A DNA stretch of 64,000 nucleotides from Streptomyces cinnamoneus (GTDB lineage: Bacteria > Actinomycetota > Actinomycetes > Streptomycetales > Streptomycetaceae), in the NCBI RefSeq assembly GCF_002939475.1, contig NZ_PKFQ01000001.1, positions 3,159,001 through 3,223,000 on the forward strand, written 5' to 3'. Made by a program: the position numbers and the translations under genes. Of this stretch, positions 11,552 to 19,843 are shown piece after piece. The notes under the pieces are model-generated. The model made no database searches and had not been told where the DNA came from. It was given only the letters and a program-made list of their open reading frames with translations. The number at the start of each line of letters is the position of its first letter. The stretch's first letter is position 1.

Positions 11552-12847
11552 TTACTTCGCCGCGTTCGCGGCCTTGACCAGCGCGTCCTTGGAGACCGCG
11601 CCGACGTAGACCTTGCCGTCGTCCGTCATCAGCGCGTTGATGATCTTGGTGCTGAAGACCCGGCCGGAGCCGAAGTCGCCCGAGACCTTGGAGCCGAAGC
11701 CGTCGAGCAGCGCACCGGCGTCGCCCGCGCCCTTGTCCGCGCCCCGGCTCTTGCCCTTGCCGGTGACGGCGCCCTTGTCGAAGCCCTTGCCCGCCTTGAT
11801 CTCGACGATCGAGGACCAGCCCTTGCCCGAGACGTTCGTCGCCGACCCGTCGCCGCCGGCGCCCAGGAGGCCGCCGGGAAGGCCGAGGCCCTCGGGGAGC
11901 TTGCCCTTGTGGTCGCGGTCGGCGCTCTTCCCCCCGGCGCCGGCCTCCGTCACCTTGGCGCCCTTGGGCGGGGTGAAGGAGAACGTGCTCTGCGCGGGCT
12001 TGCCGAAGTCGACCTTGGTGAAGCCCGCGTCCACGACGGCCTTGCCGCCGCTCTTCGCGGAGAGGGTGAACCGCAGCGGGACGCCGTTCTTCGCGTCGAC
12101 CGCGATCCGTACCGCGCCGACGGTCGAGTCGCCCTGCTTGGGCTTGATAGCCAACTGGTAGGCGTCCCGGCCGGCCACCTTCGCCGTGCCGTCGACGGTG
12201 ACGGCCGTCGTGTCGTCCACGGCGGCCAGGGCCTTCTTGGCCAGCTCCTGCGGCGAGGCGTCGCCGAGGCCCTTGGGCGCCTCGTGCTTCTTCCGCGCCT
12301 CGGAGGACGTGGAGTGGTACGCGGTGTTGGTCGCGCTGTCGTACGCCCAGACCTCGGCACCGTTGTGGACCACGGTGTACTCGGCGGCGCGCTCGACGAC
12401 CGACAGCCGCTGCCTGTCGGGGCCGTCGGCGGCGATCCGCAGCGTGTGGGTGCCGGCGGCGAGCTCGGTGAGCTTGGACTCGGGGGACGGGGCCGGCGCG
12501 CCCTCGGCGCCGTCCCGGCCGTGGCCGGCTCCCTTGCCGCCCGTGCCGAACGACATGCCCGACGGCAGGGACGGCAGCCCCAGATCCGTGCTGATCTTGA
12601 CCGACCCGGATATCCGCTGCGTGTCGGACTGGGCCATCTTGGCTATGAGGTCCTGCGCGCTGATCTTCGGCAGGTCGGGGTCGCCGGTGTTCGCGAGGGC
12701 CGACCCGATGCCGATCGTCGCCGCCGCGACGCCGGCCACGGCGACGGGTACCGCGTAGCGGACGGCCTTGCGGCGGCCGGCGCCCCCGGTGGGCGCACCG
12801 TCCCCGCCCGTGCCGTCGGTGCCCGGTGTCGGTTGGATCCGTGCCAT
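11552..12847 (-). CDS. LolA-like / DUF2092 secreted or membrane-anchored protein
   Basis: A 431-residue protein with a short cytoplasmic start, one hydrophobic segment (about residues 28-52, AVPVAVAGVAAATIGIGSALA) and a long extracytoplasmic part that resembles the LolA/LppX-type lipoprotein-carrier fold: a helix DLIAKMAQSDTQRISGSVKI followed by repeated beta strands, with a Gly/Lys-rich low-complexity insert near residues 300-360. ATG 12847 has GGAGGT seven bases upstream. It is the first gene of an operon with an ABC ATPase and permease, so it may accept or escort the exported, probably lipidic, substrate. That coupling is inference from context only. Confidence 0.78.
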   Translation of the reverse strand: MARIQPTPGTDGTGGDGAPTGGAGRRKAVRYAVPVAVAGVAAATIGIGSALANTGDPDLPKISAQDLIAKMAQSDTQRISGSVKISTDLGLPSLPSGMSFGTGGKGAGHGRDGAEGAPAPSPESKLTELAAGTHTLRIAADGPDRQRLSVVERAAEYTVVHNGAEVWAYDSATNTAYHSTSSEARKKHEAPKGLGDASPQELAKKALAAVDDTTAVTVDGTAKVAGRDAYQLAIKPKQGDSTVGAVRIAVDAKNGVPLRFTLSAKSGGKAVVDAGFTKVDFGKPAQSTFSFTPPKGAKVTEAGAGGKSADRDHKGKLPEGLGLPGGLLGAGGDGSATNVSGKGWSSIVEIKAGKGFDKGAVTGKGKSRGADKGAGDAGALLDGFGSKVSGDFGSGRVFSTKIINALMTDDGKVYVGAVSKDALVKAANAAK

Positions 12848-13086
12848 GTGCTCTACCTCCGTCGTCGGCGGCGGTCTCTCGCGTCGTGCACTCGCCCACA
12901 CCTAGGCTCATTGTGGCCCGACCGCGCGGTGGTGGCGCAGGAGTCCGGGTTTTCCCCGGAGAAGACGCTTCAATTCCACCAAACCGGCCCGCGGAAGTCG
13001 TCAGCCGACGGGATCAACTCCCCGTACGCCTCGGGTATGACGCCCCCTAGGGCGCGTACCGCCGCGCGGCGGACCGCCGCGGCGAC

Positions 13087-13112
13087 GGGCGGCACCGGAC
13101 CGGGTGCCGCCC
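13087..13112 (-). terminator. Terminator of the polyprenyl synthase gene
   Basis: Perfect 10-bp inverted repeat (13087-13096 with 13103-13112, loop GGACCG) about 30 bases past the stop of the minus-strand gene; no T run. Confidence 0.6.
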
Positions 13113-13140
13113 CGGGGGACCGACCGGGCCTGACGGGGCC

Positions 13141-14151
13141 TCAGCCGGCCCGGTGCACCACCGCGTCGCACAGCTCCTCGAGCGCGGCCTTCGCCGGGCA
13201 GTCGGGCAGCGGCGCCAGCGTCGCCCGGGCCTCCTGGGCGAAGCGGACGGTGTCGCGCCGGGCCTGCTCCAGGGCCGGGTGCACCCGCAGCCGGCGCAGC
13301 ACCTCGGCGAGCACGGCGTCGTCGCCGAGGTCGCCTTCGAGCATCGCGCACAGTTCGAGGTCCTCCGGCGAGCCGGTGGCCTCGGCCGCCGCCCGCAGGT
13401 GCAGCACGGGGAGGGTGGGGATGCCCTCGCGCAGGTCCGTGCCGGGCGTCTTGCCGGACTCGTGGGAGTCGCTGGCGATGTCGAGCACGTCGTCGGCCAG
13501 CTGGAAGGCGACGCCCAGCCGCTCGCCGTAATGGGTGAGGATCTCGACGACCCGCTCGTCCGCGCCGGACATCATCGCGCCGTAGCGGCCGGAGACGGCG
13601 ATGAGCGAGCCGGTCTTGCCGGCGATGACGTCGAGGTAGTGCTCGATGGGGTCCCGCCCGTCGCGCGGGCCGGCGGTCTCCAGGATCTGGCCGGTGACCA
13701 GGCGCTCGAACGCCTCGGCCTGGATGCGGACGGCCTCCGGGCCGAGGTCGGCGAGGATCCGCGAGGCGCGCGAGAAGAGGAAGTCGCCGGTGAGGACCGC
13801 CACGGAGTTGCCCCAGCGGGCGTTGGCGCTGTCCACGCCGCGCCGCACCTCGGCCTCGTCCATGACGTCGTCGTGGTAGAGCGTCGCCAGGTGGGTCAGC
13901 TCGACGACGACGGCCGAGGGCACGATGCCCGGGGCGTACGGATCGCCGAACTGCGCCGAGAGCATCACCAGCAACGGGCGGAACCGCTTGCCCCCGGCCT
14001 GCACGAGATGCTGGGCGGCCTCGGTGATGAAGGGCACGCCGCTCTTGGTGGCCTCCAGGAGGCCCTCCTCGACAGCGGCCAACCCGGCCTGGACATCGGC
14101 TTCAAGAGCCTGGTCCCGCACGCTCAGCCCAAAAGGCCCGACGACGGTCAC
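13141..14151 (-). CDS. Long-chain polyprenyl diphosphate synthase
   Basis: A 336-residue trans-prenyltransferase that lengthens allylic diphosphates with isopentenyl diphosphate. The two aspartate-rich motifs are present: DDVMD (residues 94-98) and DDVLD (220-224), with GGKRFRP near 53-59 for IPP binding. Small residues a few positions before the first motif (ELTHLATLYHDD) fit a long-chain product. GTG 14151 starts MTVVGPFGLSVRDQALEADV with an AGGAG upstream. In this menaquinone/complex I neighbourhood the product is most likely the menaquinone side chain; chain length cannot be read from sequence alone. Confidence 0.92.
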   Translation of the reverse strand: MTVVGPFGLSVRDQALEADVQAGLAAVEEGLLEATKSGVPFITEAAQHLVQAGGKRFRPLLVMLSAQFGDPYAPGIVPSAVVVELTHLATLYHDDVMDEAEVRRGVDSANARWGNSVAVLTGDFLFSRASRILADLGPEAVRIQAEAFERLVTGQILETAGPRDGRDPIEHYLDVIAGKTGSLIAVSGRYGAMMSGADERVVEILTHYGERLGVAFQLADDVLDIASDSHESGKTPGTDLREGIPTLPVLHLRAAAEATGSPEDLELCAMLEGDLGDDAVLAEVLRRLRVHPALEQARRDTVRFAQEARATLAPLPDCPAKAALEELCDAVVHRAG

Positions 14152-14445
14152 GAGGGGTACTCCTGTCTGCCTGCGAACACGGGGATTGTCGATGTGTCGC
14201 TGTCTTCCACCAAAAGTCAGCGTATCCGGTCGGCTGTCGATCACCGTGGGCGCCTGCCCTTTCGATCGCTCTCCGCCGACCGTTCCCCGTGCGGGGTACC
14301 CCCTCTTGTCCGCTTCCGGCCCGCCGCGGGGCGGGAGGTGCCCCGGGCCCGGCCTTTCACCGTTTCCGGGGGCTTCGTCCCGGCTCCGGGACGGCACCCG
14401 GCGCGTGTCCCCGAACTCCCCCGGCCACCGATGGAAGGTGCCCCC
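14152..14445. other. Upstream region of the polyprenyl synthase gene
   Basis: About 294 bases holding the promoter for the minus-strand synthase. No confident -35/-10 pair and no credible small gene were seen. Confidence 0.5.
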
Positions 14446-14473
14446 GGACGGGCTGGACGAATCCAGCCCGTCC
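14446..14473 (-). terminator. Terminator of the flavoprotein/ATP-grasp operon
   Basis: Perfect 12-bp inverted repeat (14446-14457 with 14462-14473) closed by a CGAA tetraloop, about 40 bases past the stop of the minus-strand flavoprotein gene. Confidence 0.75.
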
Positions 14474-14510
14474 GGCGCCCTTCGGCCGGCGGCCCGCCGG
14501 CCGGCGTCCC

Positions 14511-15728
14511 CTACAGCGCCGCCACCGCCCTGGCCAGGCGCGGCGAGGCGTATTCCGTACCGCAGACGAAGCGCATGACCGGGCCGTAGCTGGCCGCCGC
14601 CGGGAGGCCCGTGAAGAACAGGCCCGGGACCGAGGAGCGGTAGCCGGGGCCCAGCCGGGGGCCGCCCGCGCTGACCGCCAGCCGGGTGCGCAGGCCGGGG
14701 CCGAGGAAGTCCATGGCGGCCACGTCCACGCGGTAGCCCGTGGCGGCGATCACGTGGTCGGCGTGCAGCTCGCTCTGCGCGCCCGTGCCCGTCGTGTCGC
14801 CCTCACCCGACAGGGTCAGCACCGGGCGCCCCGACTCGACGCGGGCCGCCACGATCCGCTTCCCCTCCGTGACGAGGACGCGGCCCACGAAGCGCTCCCG
14901 CAGCCACCACGCGCCCAGCGGCCCCAGCACCCGGCGCACCAGGTACTGGCGCGTCGGCGCGGGCAAGTGGCGGAAGCCGTCCGCGTGGTAGGAGAACGCG
15001 TACAGCGACCAGGCCCGGCCGAAGGGCGTGTCGGGCTTCAGCGGCGACTGCCCGTCCGGGGCCGCCCCGAACCGGACGGCGCCCTTGCGCCGGGCGACGA
15101 CGCGCACGGACGCGGCCCCCGACTCGGCCAGCAGCACCGCGCTCTCCAACGCCGACTGCCCGGCGCCGACGACCACCACGTCCTTGCCGGCGAAGACGGA
15201 CAGGTCGCTGTGCTGGGAGCTGTGGGAGACGGGCCCGCTGGCGGAGGGGCCGTCGGGGACGGCCGCCGCCAGCTCGGCGGGCAGCCGGGCCAGCCCGCTC
15301 AGGCCGGTGGCGACCACGACCGCCCGGGCCGCGAACTGCTCACCGGAGTCGAGCTTCAGCTCGAAACCGCCGCCCCCCTCGCGGCGCTCGACGGAGACCA
15401 CGCGCTCGCGCTCCAGCCCGGGCACCAGCCGCCGCTGGAACCACAGCCCGTACTGGGCGAACGTCTCGACGGGGATGGCGTCCCAGTCGGACTCGAACCG
15501 CCGCTCGCCGACGTCCTGGCAGAAGTCGAAGAGCGTGTGGCCGGGCTGCGGCGCGTCGATGTTGGAGGCCGGAGGGGTGGATTTCAGCAGCATCCCGGCG
15601 GGCATGTGCTCCTGCCAGCTCACCATCGGCGAGCCGAAGACGCGCGTCGGCACGGCGCACGCCTTCAGGTGGGCTGCGGTCGAGAGGCCGTATGGACCGG
15701 CCCCGATGACTGCTACCGGAAGTGTCAC
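14511..15728 (-). CDS. FAD/NAD(P)-binding monooxygenase-like flavoprotein
   Basis: A 405-residue two-dinucleotide-binding flavoprotein. The FAD Rossmann motif GAGPYG is at residues 9-14, a second one (VVVGAGQSALESA) for NAD(P)H near residue 184, and ATGYRVD near residue 330, the arrangement of flavin monooxygenases and related lysine/ornithine hydroxylases. The segment SWQEHMPAGMLLKSTPPASNIDAP is distinctive of a Streptomyces subgroup I cannot link to a known reaction. It lies 51 bases downstream of the ATP-grasp gene on the same strand, so the two are probably co-transcribed. Substrate unknown. Confidence 0.82.
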   Translation of the reverse strand: MTLPVAVIGAGPYGLSTAAHLKACAVPTRVFGSPMVSWQEHMPAGMLLKSTPPASNIDAPQPGHTLFDFCQDVGERRFESDWDAIPVETFAQYGLWFQRRLVPGLERERVVSVERREGGGGFELKLDSGEQFAARAVVVATGLSGLARLPAELAAAVPDGPSASGPVSHSSQHSDLSVFAGKDVVVVGAGQSALESAVLLAESGAASVRVVARRKGAVRFGAAPDGQSPLKPDTPFGRAWSLYAFSYHADGFRHLPAPTRQYLVRRVLGPLGAWWLRERFVGRVLVTEGKRIVAARVESGRPVLTLSGEGDTTGTGAQSELHADHVIAATGYRVDVAAMDFLGPGLRTRLAVSAGGPRLGPGYRSSVPGLFFTGLPAAASYGPVMRFVCGTEYASPRLARAVAAL

Positions 15729-15779
15729 GAGTCCCCTCCCAGGGCATTGCTCGGCGGGCTGTCCGGCACGGGTGGCCGG

Positions 15780-17033
15780 TTACTCGGCGGCGGCGGAGCG
15801 GCGCCTTGAGCGCCACAACTGCCACAGGTGACGCGCGCCCGGCCGCACGAACCGGGCGAGCATGGTGAAGAACGGCTTCATGTCGTCCCGGGCGGCCCAG
15901 GCCAGCTCGGTGCCGTTCGCCCGGGCGGGCGCGTGCGGGGTGGTGTAGCCGCTGCGGCGGTACGCGGCCAGGGCGGGCAGGTCGATGTTCTCCACGACGA
16001 AGCGGCGGCCGGCCAGCTGCTCCCCCTCGGGCACCGCCCGGCCGGTGAGGTCCAGGTGCTGGGCCCGGACGACGTCGATGCCCGCCTCGTTCTCGAACAT
16101 GCGGAACTGCGCACCCATGCGGGGGTTGAAGTCCAGGAGCTTGTACCGCCCGTCACGACGGTCGAAGCGCCAGTCCAGGTCGACGATGCCGCAGAAGCCG
16201 ATCTGCTTGATGAACTGGGCGGCCATCGCGGCCAGTTCGGGGTTGTCGACGATGTAGGCGTTGGCCGTCATGCCGGCGTGCGGCGGCCAGGACCGCACCT
16301 TGACGCCGGTGAACATCGCCATCGGGGTGCTCTCCGCGTCGAAGTAGGCGTGGACGATCCAGTCCTCGGCCTGCTCGCGCGGCAGGTACTCCTGGAGGAT
16401 CACGCCGGGCGCCGGGCCCCAGTCGCGCGCGAGCGCGAGGAGCTCGCGCGGGCCGTGGATGCGGGTCGTGCCGTGCACGGCCGGGTGCCGCCGCCGCTCG
16501 AACGCCTCGCGGTTCTTGGCCACCAGCGGGAACGTCGCGACGGAGGCGTACTTCTCGATCTCCTCGTACGAGGCCGGGAAGAGCGCCGACGGGGACGGGA
16601 CGCCGTGCTCCACGCACAGCTCGTGCAGGCCCTGCTTGCTGGCCAGCCGGCGCGGCAGCCCGCGCTCGACGGGCGGGAAGAGAAAGGGGCCGGCCAGCTC
16701 GCCGGCGTTCTCCGCGATGAGCACCGCGGCTTCCTCGTCCGTGGGGATCAGGACTGTCGGGCGGCCGATCTCCCGGCCGATCCGCAGCAGCCCCGCCACC
16801 AGCTCCCCCGGCCGCTCACTGCCGGTCGTCGGCCAGACGAAGCAGGAGCTCAGATAGCGGGAGACGGCGGCGGGTGTCCATCTGTCCTCGGTGACGGCGT
16901 ACATCGGGACTCCCAGCCGGCCGAGGCTGCGGATGGCCCCGACACCGCCGTGGTGCAGGGGATAGTCGCCGATCTTCACAATCAGCCCGGGTACGGACCG
17001 GTCCGCCGCCACGGGCGCGATCCTGCTCGCCAC
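15780..17033 (-). CDS. ATP-grasp enzyme of unknown substrate
   Basis: About 417 residues with an ATP-grasp fold: an N-terminal pre-ATP domain (IGDYPLHHGGVGAIRSLGRLG, then VLIPTDEEAAVLIAENA), lysines and glutamates of the nucleotide site (FPLVAKNREAFERR, VILQEYLPREQAEDWIVHAYFD) and metal-binding LLDFNPRMGAQFRM. ATP-grasp enzymes join a carboxylate to an amine or thiol through an acyl phosphate. GTG 17033 is chosen because GAGGGGG lies five bases upstream; another GTG is at 17039. Paired with the downstream flavoprotein gene and divergent from fumarylacetoacetase. The joint role of the pair is unknown. Confidence 0.82.
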   Translation of the reverse strand: MASRIAPVAADRSVPGLIVKIGDYPLHHGGVGAIRSLGRLGVPMYAVTEDRWTPAAVSRYLSSCFVWPTTGSERPGELVAGLLRIGREIGRPTVLIPTDEEAAVLIAENAGELAGPFLFPPVERGLPRRLASKQGLHELCVEHGVPSPSALFPASYEEIEKYASVATFPLVAKNREAFERRRHPAVHGTTRIHGPRELLALARDWGPAPGVILQEYLPREQAEDWIVHAYFDAESTPMAMFTGVKVRSWPPHAGMTANAYIVDNPELAAMAAQFIKQIGFCGIVDLDWRFDRRDGRYKLLDFNPRMGAQFRMFENEAGIDVVRAQHLDLTGRAVPEGEQLAGRRFVVENIDLPALAAYRRSGYTTPHAPARANGTELAWAARDDMKPFFTMLARFVRPGARHLWQLWRSRRRSAAAE

Positions 17034-17159
17034 CAGCACCCCCCTCGGCCACTCAGCCTCAGCGGCCCCCCACCGTGTGTGACCCGACTTAGGACGCTAC
17101 TTCGGAATCGAGGGCTCCAGCAAGGAGTTACCGGACATTGCCCTCCCTTTAGCCAGCGG

Positions 17160-17209
17160 TCGGACACCTGTCGGACACCCCTTGCCCCCTGGCCGTCAGC
17201 ACGTAATGT
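17160..17209 (+). promoter_or_regulatory. Candidate fahA promoter with tandem operator-like repeat
   Basis: Two copies of TCGGACACC (17160-17168 and 17171-17179, 11-base period) lie directly upstream of TTGCCC (17182-17187) and TAATGT (17204-17209), which are 16 bases apart. One-turn spacing of the repeat suggests a binding site for a dimeric regulator. Pattern seen by eye; function inferred. Confidence 0.42.
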
Positions 17210-17273
17210 GTGGCCAAGACTCACCGGCCCACCGGTTGACGAATCGTCCAGGACGAAGGCGAGGCAGCATCCC

Positions 17274-18455
17274 ATGCCCCAGCACGGCCCCCGTGACCTG
17301 CCCGAAGGCGACCCCTTCGGCCCGGCCACCCTCCCGTACGGCGTCTTCACCACCGCGGACGAGCCCGGCCGCCCGCGCGTCGGCGTGCGCTACGGCGCAC
17401 ACGTGCTCGACGCCGCCGCCGCAGCCGCCGCCCACGGTTCCGCTTACGCCGGCCTGCTGGACCGTCCGACCCTCAACCCGCTGATGGCGGCGGGCCGCCC
17501 GGTGTGGCGGGCGGTGCGCGCGGAGGTCCGCGGCTGGCTGGCGGACGAGGCGCACTTCCACCCGCTCGACGAGGTCACGCTGCACCTGCCGTTCGAGGTC
17601 GCCGACTACGTCGACTTCTACGCGAGCGAGCACCACGCGGGCAACGTGGGCCGCATCTTCCGCCCGGACGCCCCGGATCCGCTCACTCCCAACTGGAAGC
17701 ACCTGCCGATCGGTTACCACGGGCGCGCCGGCACGGTCGTGGTGTCCGGCACCGACGTCGTGCGCCCGCGCGGGCAGCGCAAGGCGCCCTCGGACGAGGC
17801 CCCCTCGTTCGGGCCCTCGCTGCGCCTGGACCTGGAGTCGGAGGTCGGCTTCGTCGTCGGCACCCCGACGGAGCTCGGGACGCCGGTCACGCTGGAGGAC
17901 TTCCGCGAGCACGTGTTCGGCGTCTGCCTCCTCAACGACTGGTCGGCGCGCGACGTCCAGGCGTGGGAGTACGTGCCGCTGGGCCCGTTCCTCGGCAAGT
18001 CCTTCGCCACCTCCGTCTCCGCGTGGATCACCCCGCTGGAGGCCTTCGACGCGGCCCGTACGGCGCCGCCGGAGCGCACCCACCCGCTGCTGCCCTACCT
18101 CGACGACTCCGGCGCGGAGCCGGGCGGCATCGACCTGCGCATCGAGGTGGCCGTCAACGGCGAGACGATCACGCGGCCGCCCTTCTCCGCCATGTACTGG
18201 ACCGCCGCCCAGCAGCTCGCCCACATGACGGTCAACGGCGCCTCGCTGCGCACCGGCGACCTCTACGCCTCCGGTACGGTCAGCGGCCCGGAGCCCGACC
18301 AGGTGGGCTGTCTGCTCGAACTCACCCAGGGCAAGGGCCCCTGGCTGGCGGACGGCGACGTCGTGACCCTCACCGCCTGGGCGCCGGGCCCGGACGGCAC
18401 CCGCGTGGGCCTCGGGGAGGTCACCGGCCGTATCGTCCCGGCCCATGAACACTGA
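17274..18455 (+). CDS. fahA: Fumarylacetoacetase
   Basis: A 393-residue hydrolase that splits fumarylacetoacetate to fumarate and acetoacetate, the last step of tyrosine/homogentisate breakdown. The N-terminal SH3-like domain (FGPATLPYGVFTTADEPGRPRVGVRYG) and the catalytic FAH domain are both present, with YVDFYASEHHAGNVGRIFRP, PIGYHGRAGTVVVSG, LDLESEVGFVVG and LLNDWSARDVQAWEYVPLGPFLGK, which includes metal ligands and the catalytic His region. ATG 17274 is preceded by GAGG. No other tyrosine-degradation gene is in the window. The following GPP34 gene overlaps its end by 11 bases. Confidence 0.95.
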   Translation: MPQHGPRDLPEGDPFGPATLPYGVFTTADEPGRPRVGVRYGAHVLDAAAAAAAHGSAYAGLLDRPTLNPLMAAGRPVWRAVRAEVRGWLADEAHFHPLDEVTLHLPFEVADYVDFYASEHHAGNVGRIFRPDAPDPLTPNWKHLPIGYHGRAGTVVVSGTDVVRPRGQRKAPSDEAPSFGPSLRLDLESEVGFVVGTPTELGTPVTLEDFREHVFGVCLLNDWSARDVQAWEYVPLGPFLGKSFATSVSAWITPLEAFDAARTAPPERTHPLLPYLDDSGAEPGGIDLRIEVAVNGETITRPPFSAMYWTAAQQLAHMTVNGASLRTGDLYASGTVSGPEPDQVGCLLELTQGKGPWLADGDVVTLTAWAPGPDGTRVGLGEVTGRIVPAHEH

Positions 18456-19176
18456 CGGTGCCGCAAACCTGACGCTGGCCGAGGAGCTCCTGCTCCTCGC
18501 CCACGGACCGGCCGACGGCAAGAAGCTGTGCCGGCCCCGGACCCTGGAGTACGGACTGGCCGGGGCCGTCCTCGCGGAGCTGGAGCTGCGCGGGCAGGTC
18601 ACCGAGGACGACGGCCGCCCGGCCGTGGTCGTCCCCGCCCTGCCGCCGGCTCCCGACCCCCGGCTCGACTGGGCGCTGGCGAGCCTGACCGTGCCCGGCG
18701 ACCGCCCCCCGAAGACCCACCAGTGGATACGGGCCGCGGCCAAGGGGCAGGAGGAGGCCGTGGTCATGGGCCTGATCGAGCGGGGGGCGCTCACGGTGGA
18801 GCGGCAGCGCTTCGCCGTGTTCCGGGAGCTGCGCTACCCGGTGGGGAAGACCGACCTCACCAACCCCGCCCGCGGGCGCTTCGAGGCCGCCCGGCAGGAG
18901 GGTTTCCCCGACCCGCGCTCCCGGACGCTGGCGGCCCTGACCGACGCCATAGGGATCACCGAACGGCTGTATCCGGGGTGGAGCGGGCGGCGTGACCGCA
19001 GACCCATGCGCCGGCTCACGCGCGACGGGTGGATCGCCTCCGCGGTGCACCGCAACGCCCGCTCCCACTCCTCGGACGGCACCGGCTCGGGCGGCGGCGA
19101 CGGGGGTGGTCACGGCTGCGGCGGTCACGGCGGGCACGGCTGCGGCGGGGGCTGCGGGGGCGGCTGCGGAAGCTGA
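18445..19176 (+). CDS. GPP34 (GOLPH3/Vps74-like) family protein with Cys/Gly/His-rich tail
   Basis: A 243-residue protein. Residues about 8-200 match the GPP34 pattern (LTLAEELLLLAHGPADGKK, LEYGLAGAVLAELELRG, GLIERGALTVERQR), the all-helical domain that in eukaryotic GOLPH3 binds phosphoinositides and glycosyltransferases. Bacterial copies are common in Streptomyces and of unknown function. The last ~30 residues are a low-complexity tail made of glycine with regularly spaced cysteines and histidines (HGCGGHGGHGCGGGCGGGC), which could bind metal. Overlaps the fahA stop by 11 bases. A 9-bp inverted repeat follows its stop. Confidence 0.85.
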   Translation: MNTDGAANLTLAEELLLLAHGPADGKKLCRPRTLEYGLAGAVLAELELRGQVTEDDGRPAVVVPALPPAPDPRLDWALASLTVPGDRPPKTHQWIRAAAKGQEEAVVMGLIERGALTVERQRFAVFRELRYPVGKTDLTNPARGRFEAARQEGFPDPRSRTLAALTDAIGITERLYPGWSGRRDRRPMRRLTRDGWIASAVHRNARSHSSDGTGSGGGDGGGHGCGGHGGHGCGGGCGGGCGS

Positions 19177-19191
19177 GCGCTGCTAACTTGT

Positions 19192-19221
19192 CGTGTCCAG
19201 TTCCAACAGGGGCTGGACACG
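19192..19221. repeat. Inverted repeat between the GPP34 gene and the lipoprotein gene
   Basis: CGTGTCCAG (19192-19200) and CTGGACACG (19213-19221) pair perfectly over a 12-base centre, just before the lipoprotein ribosome-binding site. Could be a terminator for the upstream pair or an operator/5' leader hairpin. Confidence 0.55.
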
Positions 19222-19236
19222 AGGAAGAGAGAGCAC

Positions 19237-19761
19237 GTGCGCAAGGCAGTACAGATCACGGGGGCGGCGCTCATCGCCGCTGTGCTGATGACGGGTTGCA
19301 GCAAGAGCAGCGACGACAAGGGCGGCGACAAGGGCAAGGAGACCGGCGCCACGGCCCCGGCCGACCCCGCCAAGCAGCCCTCGGGCGCTCCGGCCGCCGA
19401 CAAGCCCGCCAACGTCAAGGCCGCCGACCTCAGCGGCGGCTGGTCGAAGGGCAAGCTCTCGGACCAGAGCCTGCTCATCCTGTCCTTCGCCAGCAACACG
19501 GTGATGCTCAGCGGGAAGACCGCCTGCTCGGGCAAGGTGAACGACACCGCCCAGCCGGTCACCCTCGACATCACGCACTGCCAGGACGGCAGCACCGAAT
19601 ACGGCAAGGGCACCGTCAAGAGCTTCGACGGCAAGAGCCTGACGATCTCCTGGGCCTCCGGCAAGGAGGACACCCTCACCAAGACCGTCGGCGCGGACGG
19701 CAAGCCCGCGGGCCTGCCCGCCGGGCTTCCCACCAACATCCCCGTGAAGCCCGCCGGCTGA
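19237..19761 (+). CDS. Small secreted lipoprotein
   Basis: A 174-residue protein with a lipoprotein signal peptide: MRKAVQITGAALIAAVLMTGC, where the lipobox is LMTGC and Cys21 would be acylated. A Lys/Asp/Ala/Pro-rich linker follows, then a compact ~100-residue domain with two cysteines (KTACSGK, DITHCQDG) likely to form a disulfide. The domain matches no family I recognise. GTG start with GAGGAAGAGAG upstream. Probably anchored on the outer face of the membrane. Convergent with nuoN. Confidence 0.85.
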   Translation: MRKAVQITGAALIAAVLMTGCSKSSDDKGGDKGKETGATAPADPAKQPSGAPAADKPANVKAADLSGGWSKGKLSDQSLLILSFASNTVMLSGKTACSGKVNDTAQPVTLDITHCQDGSTEYGKGTVKSFDGKSLTISWASGKEDTLTKTVGADGKPAGLPAGLPTNIPVKPAG

Positions 19762-19786
19762 CCGGACCCCTGAGCGCGACACACTG

Positions 19787-19818
19787 CCGCCCGGCACCCC
19801 TTCGCGGGGGCCGGGCGG
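19787..19818. terminator. Bidirectional terminator between the lipoprotein gene and nuoN
   Basis: CCGCCCGG (19787-19794) pairs with CCGGGCGG (19811-19818), extended by CCCC/GGGG after a 2-base bulge, loop TTCGCG. It lies between the two convergent stops and would end the nuo operon. Confidence 0.75.
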
Positions 19819-19843
19819 CGGTCGTCGTGGAGGGGGCCGGTCG

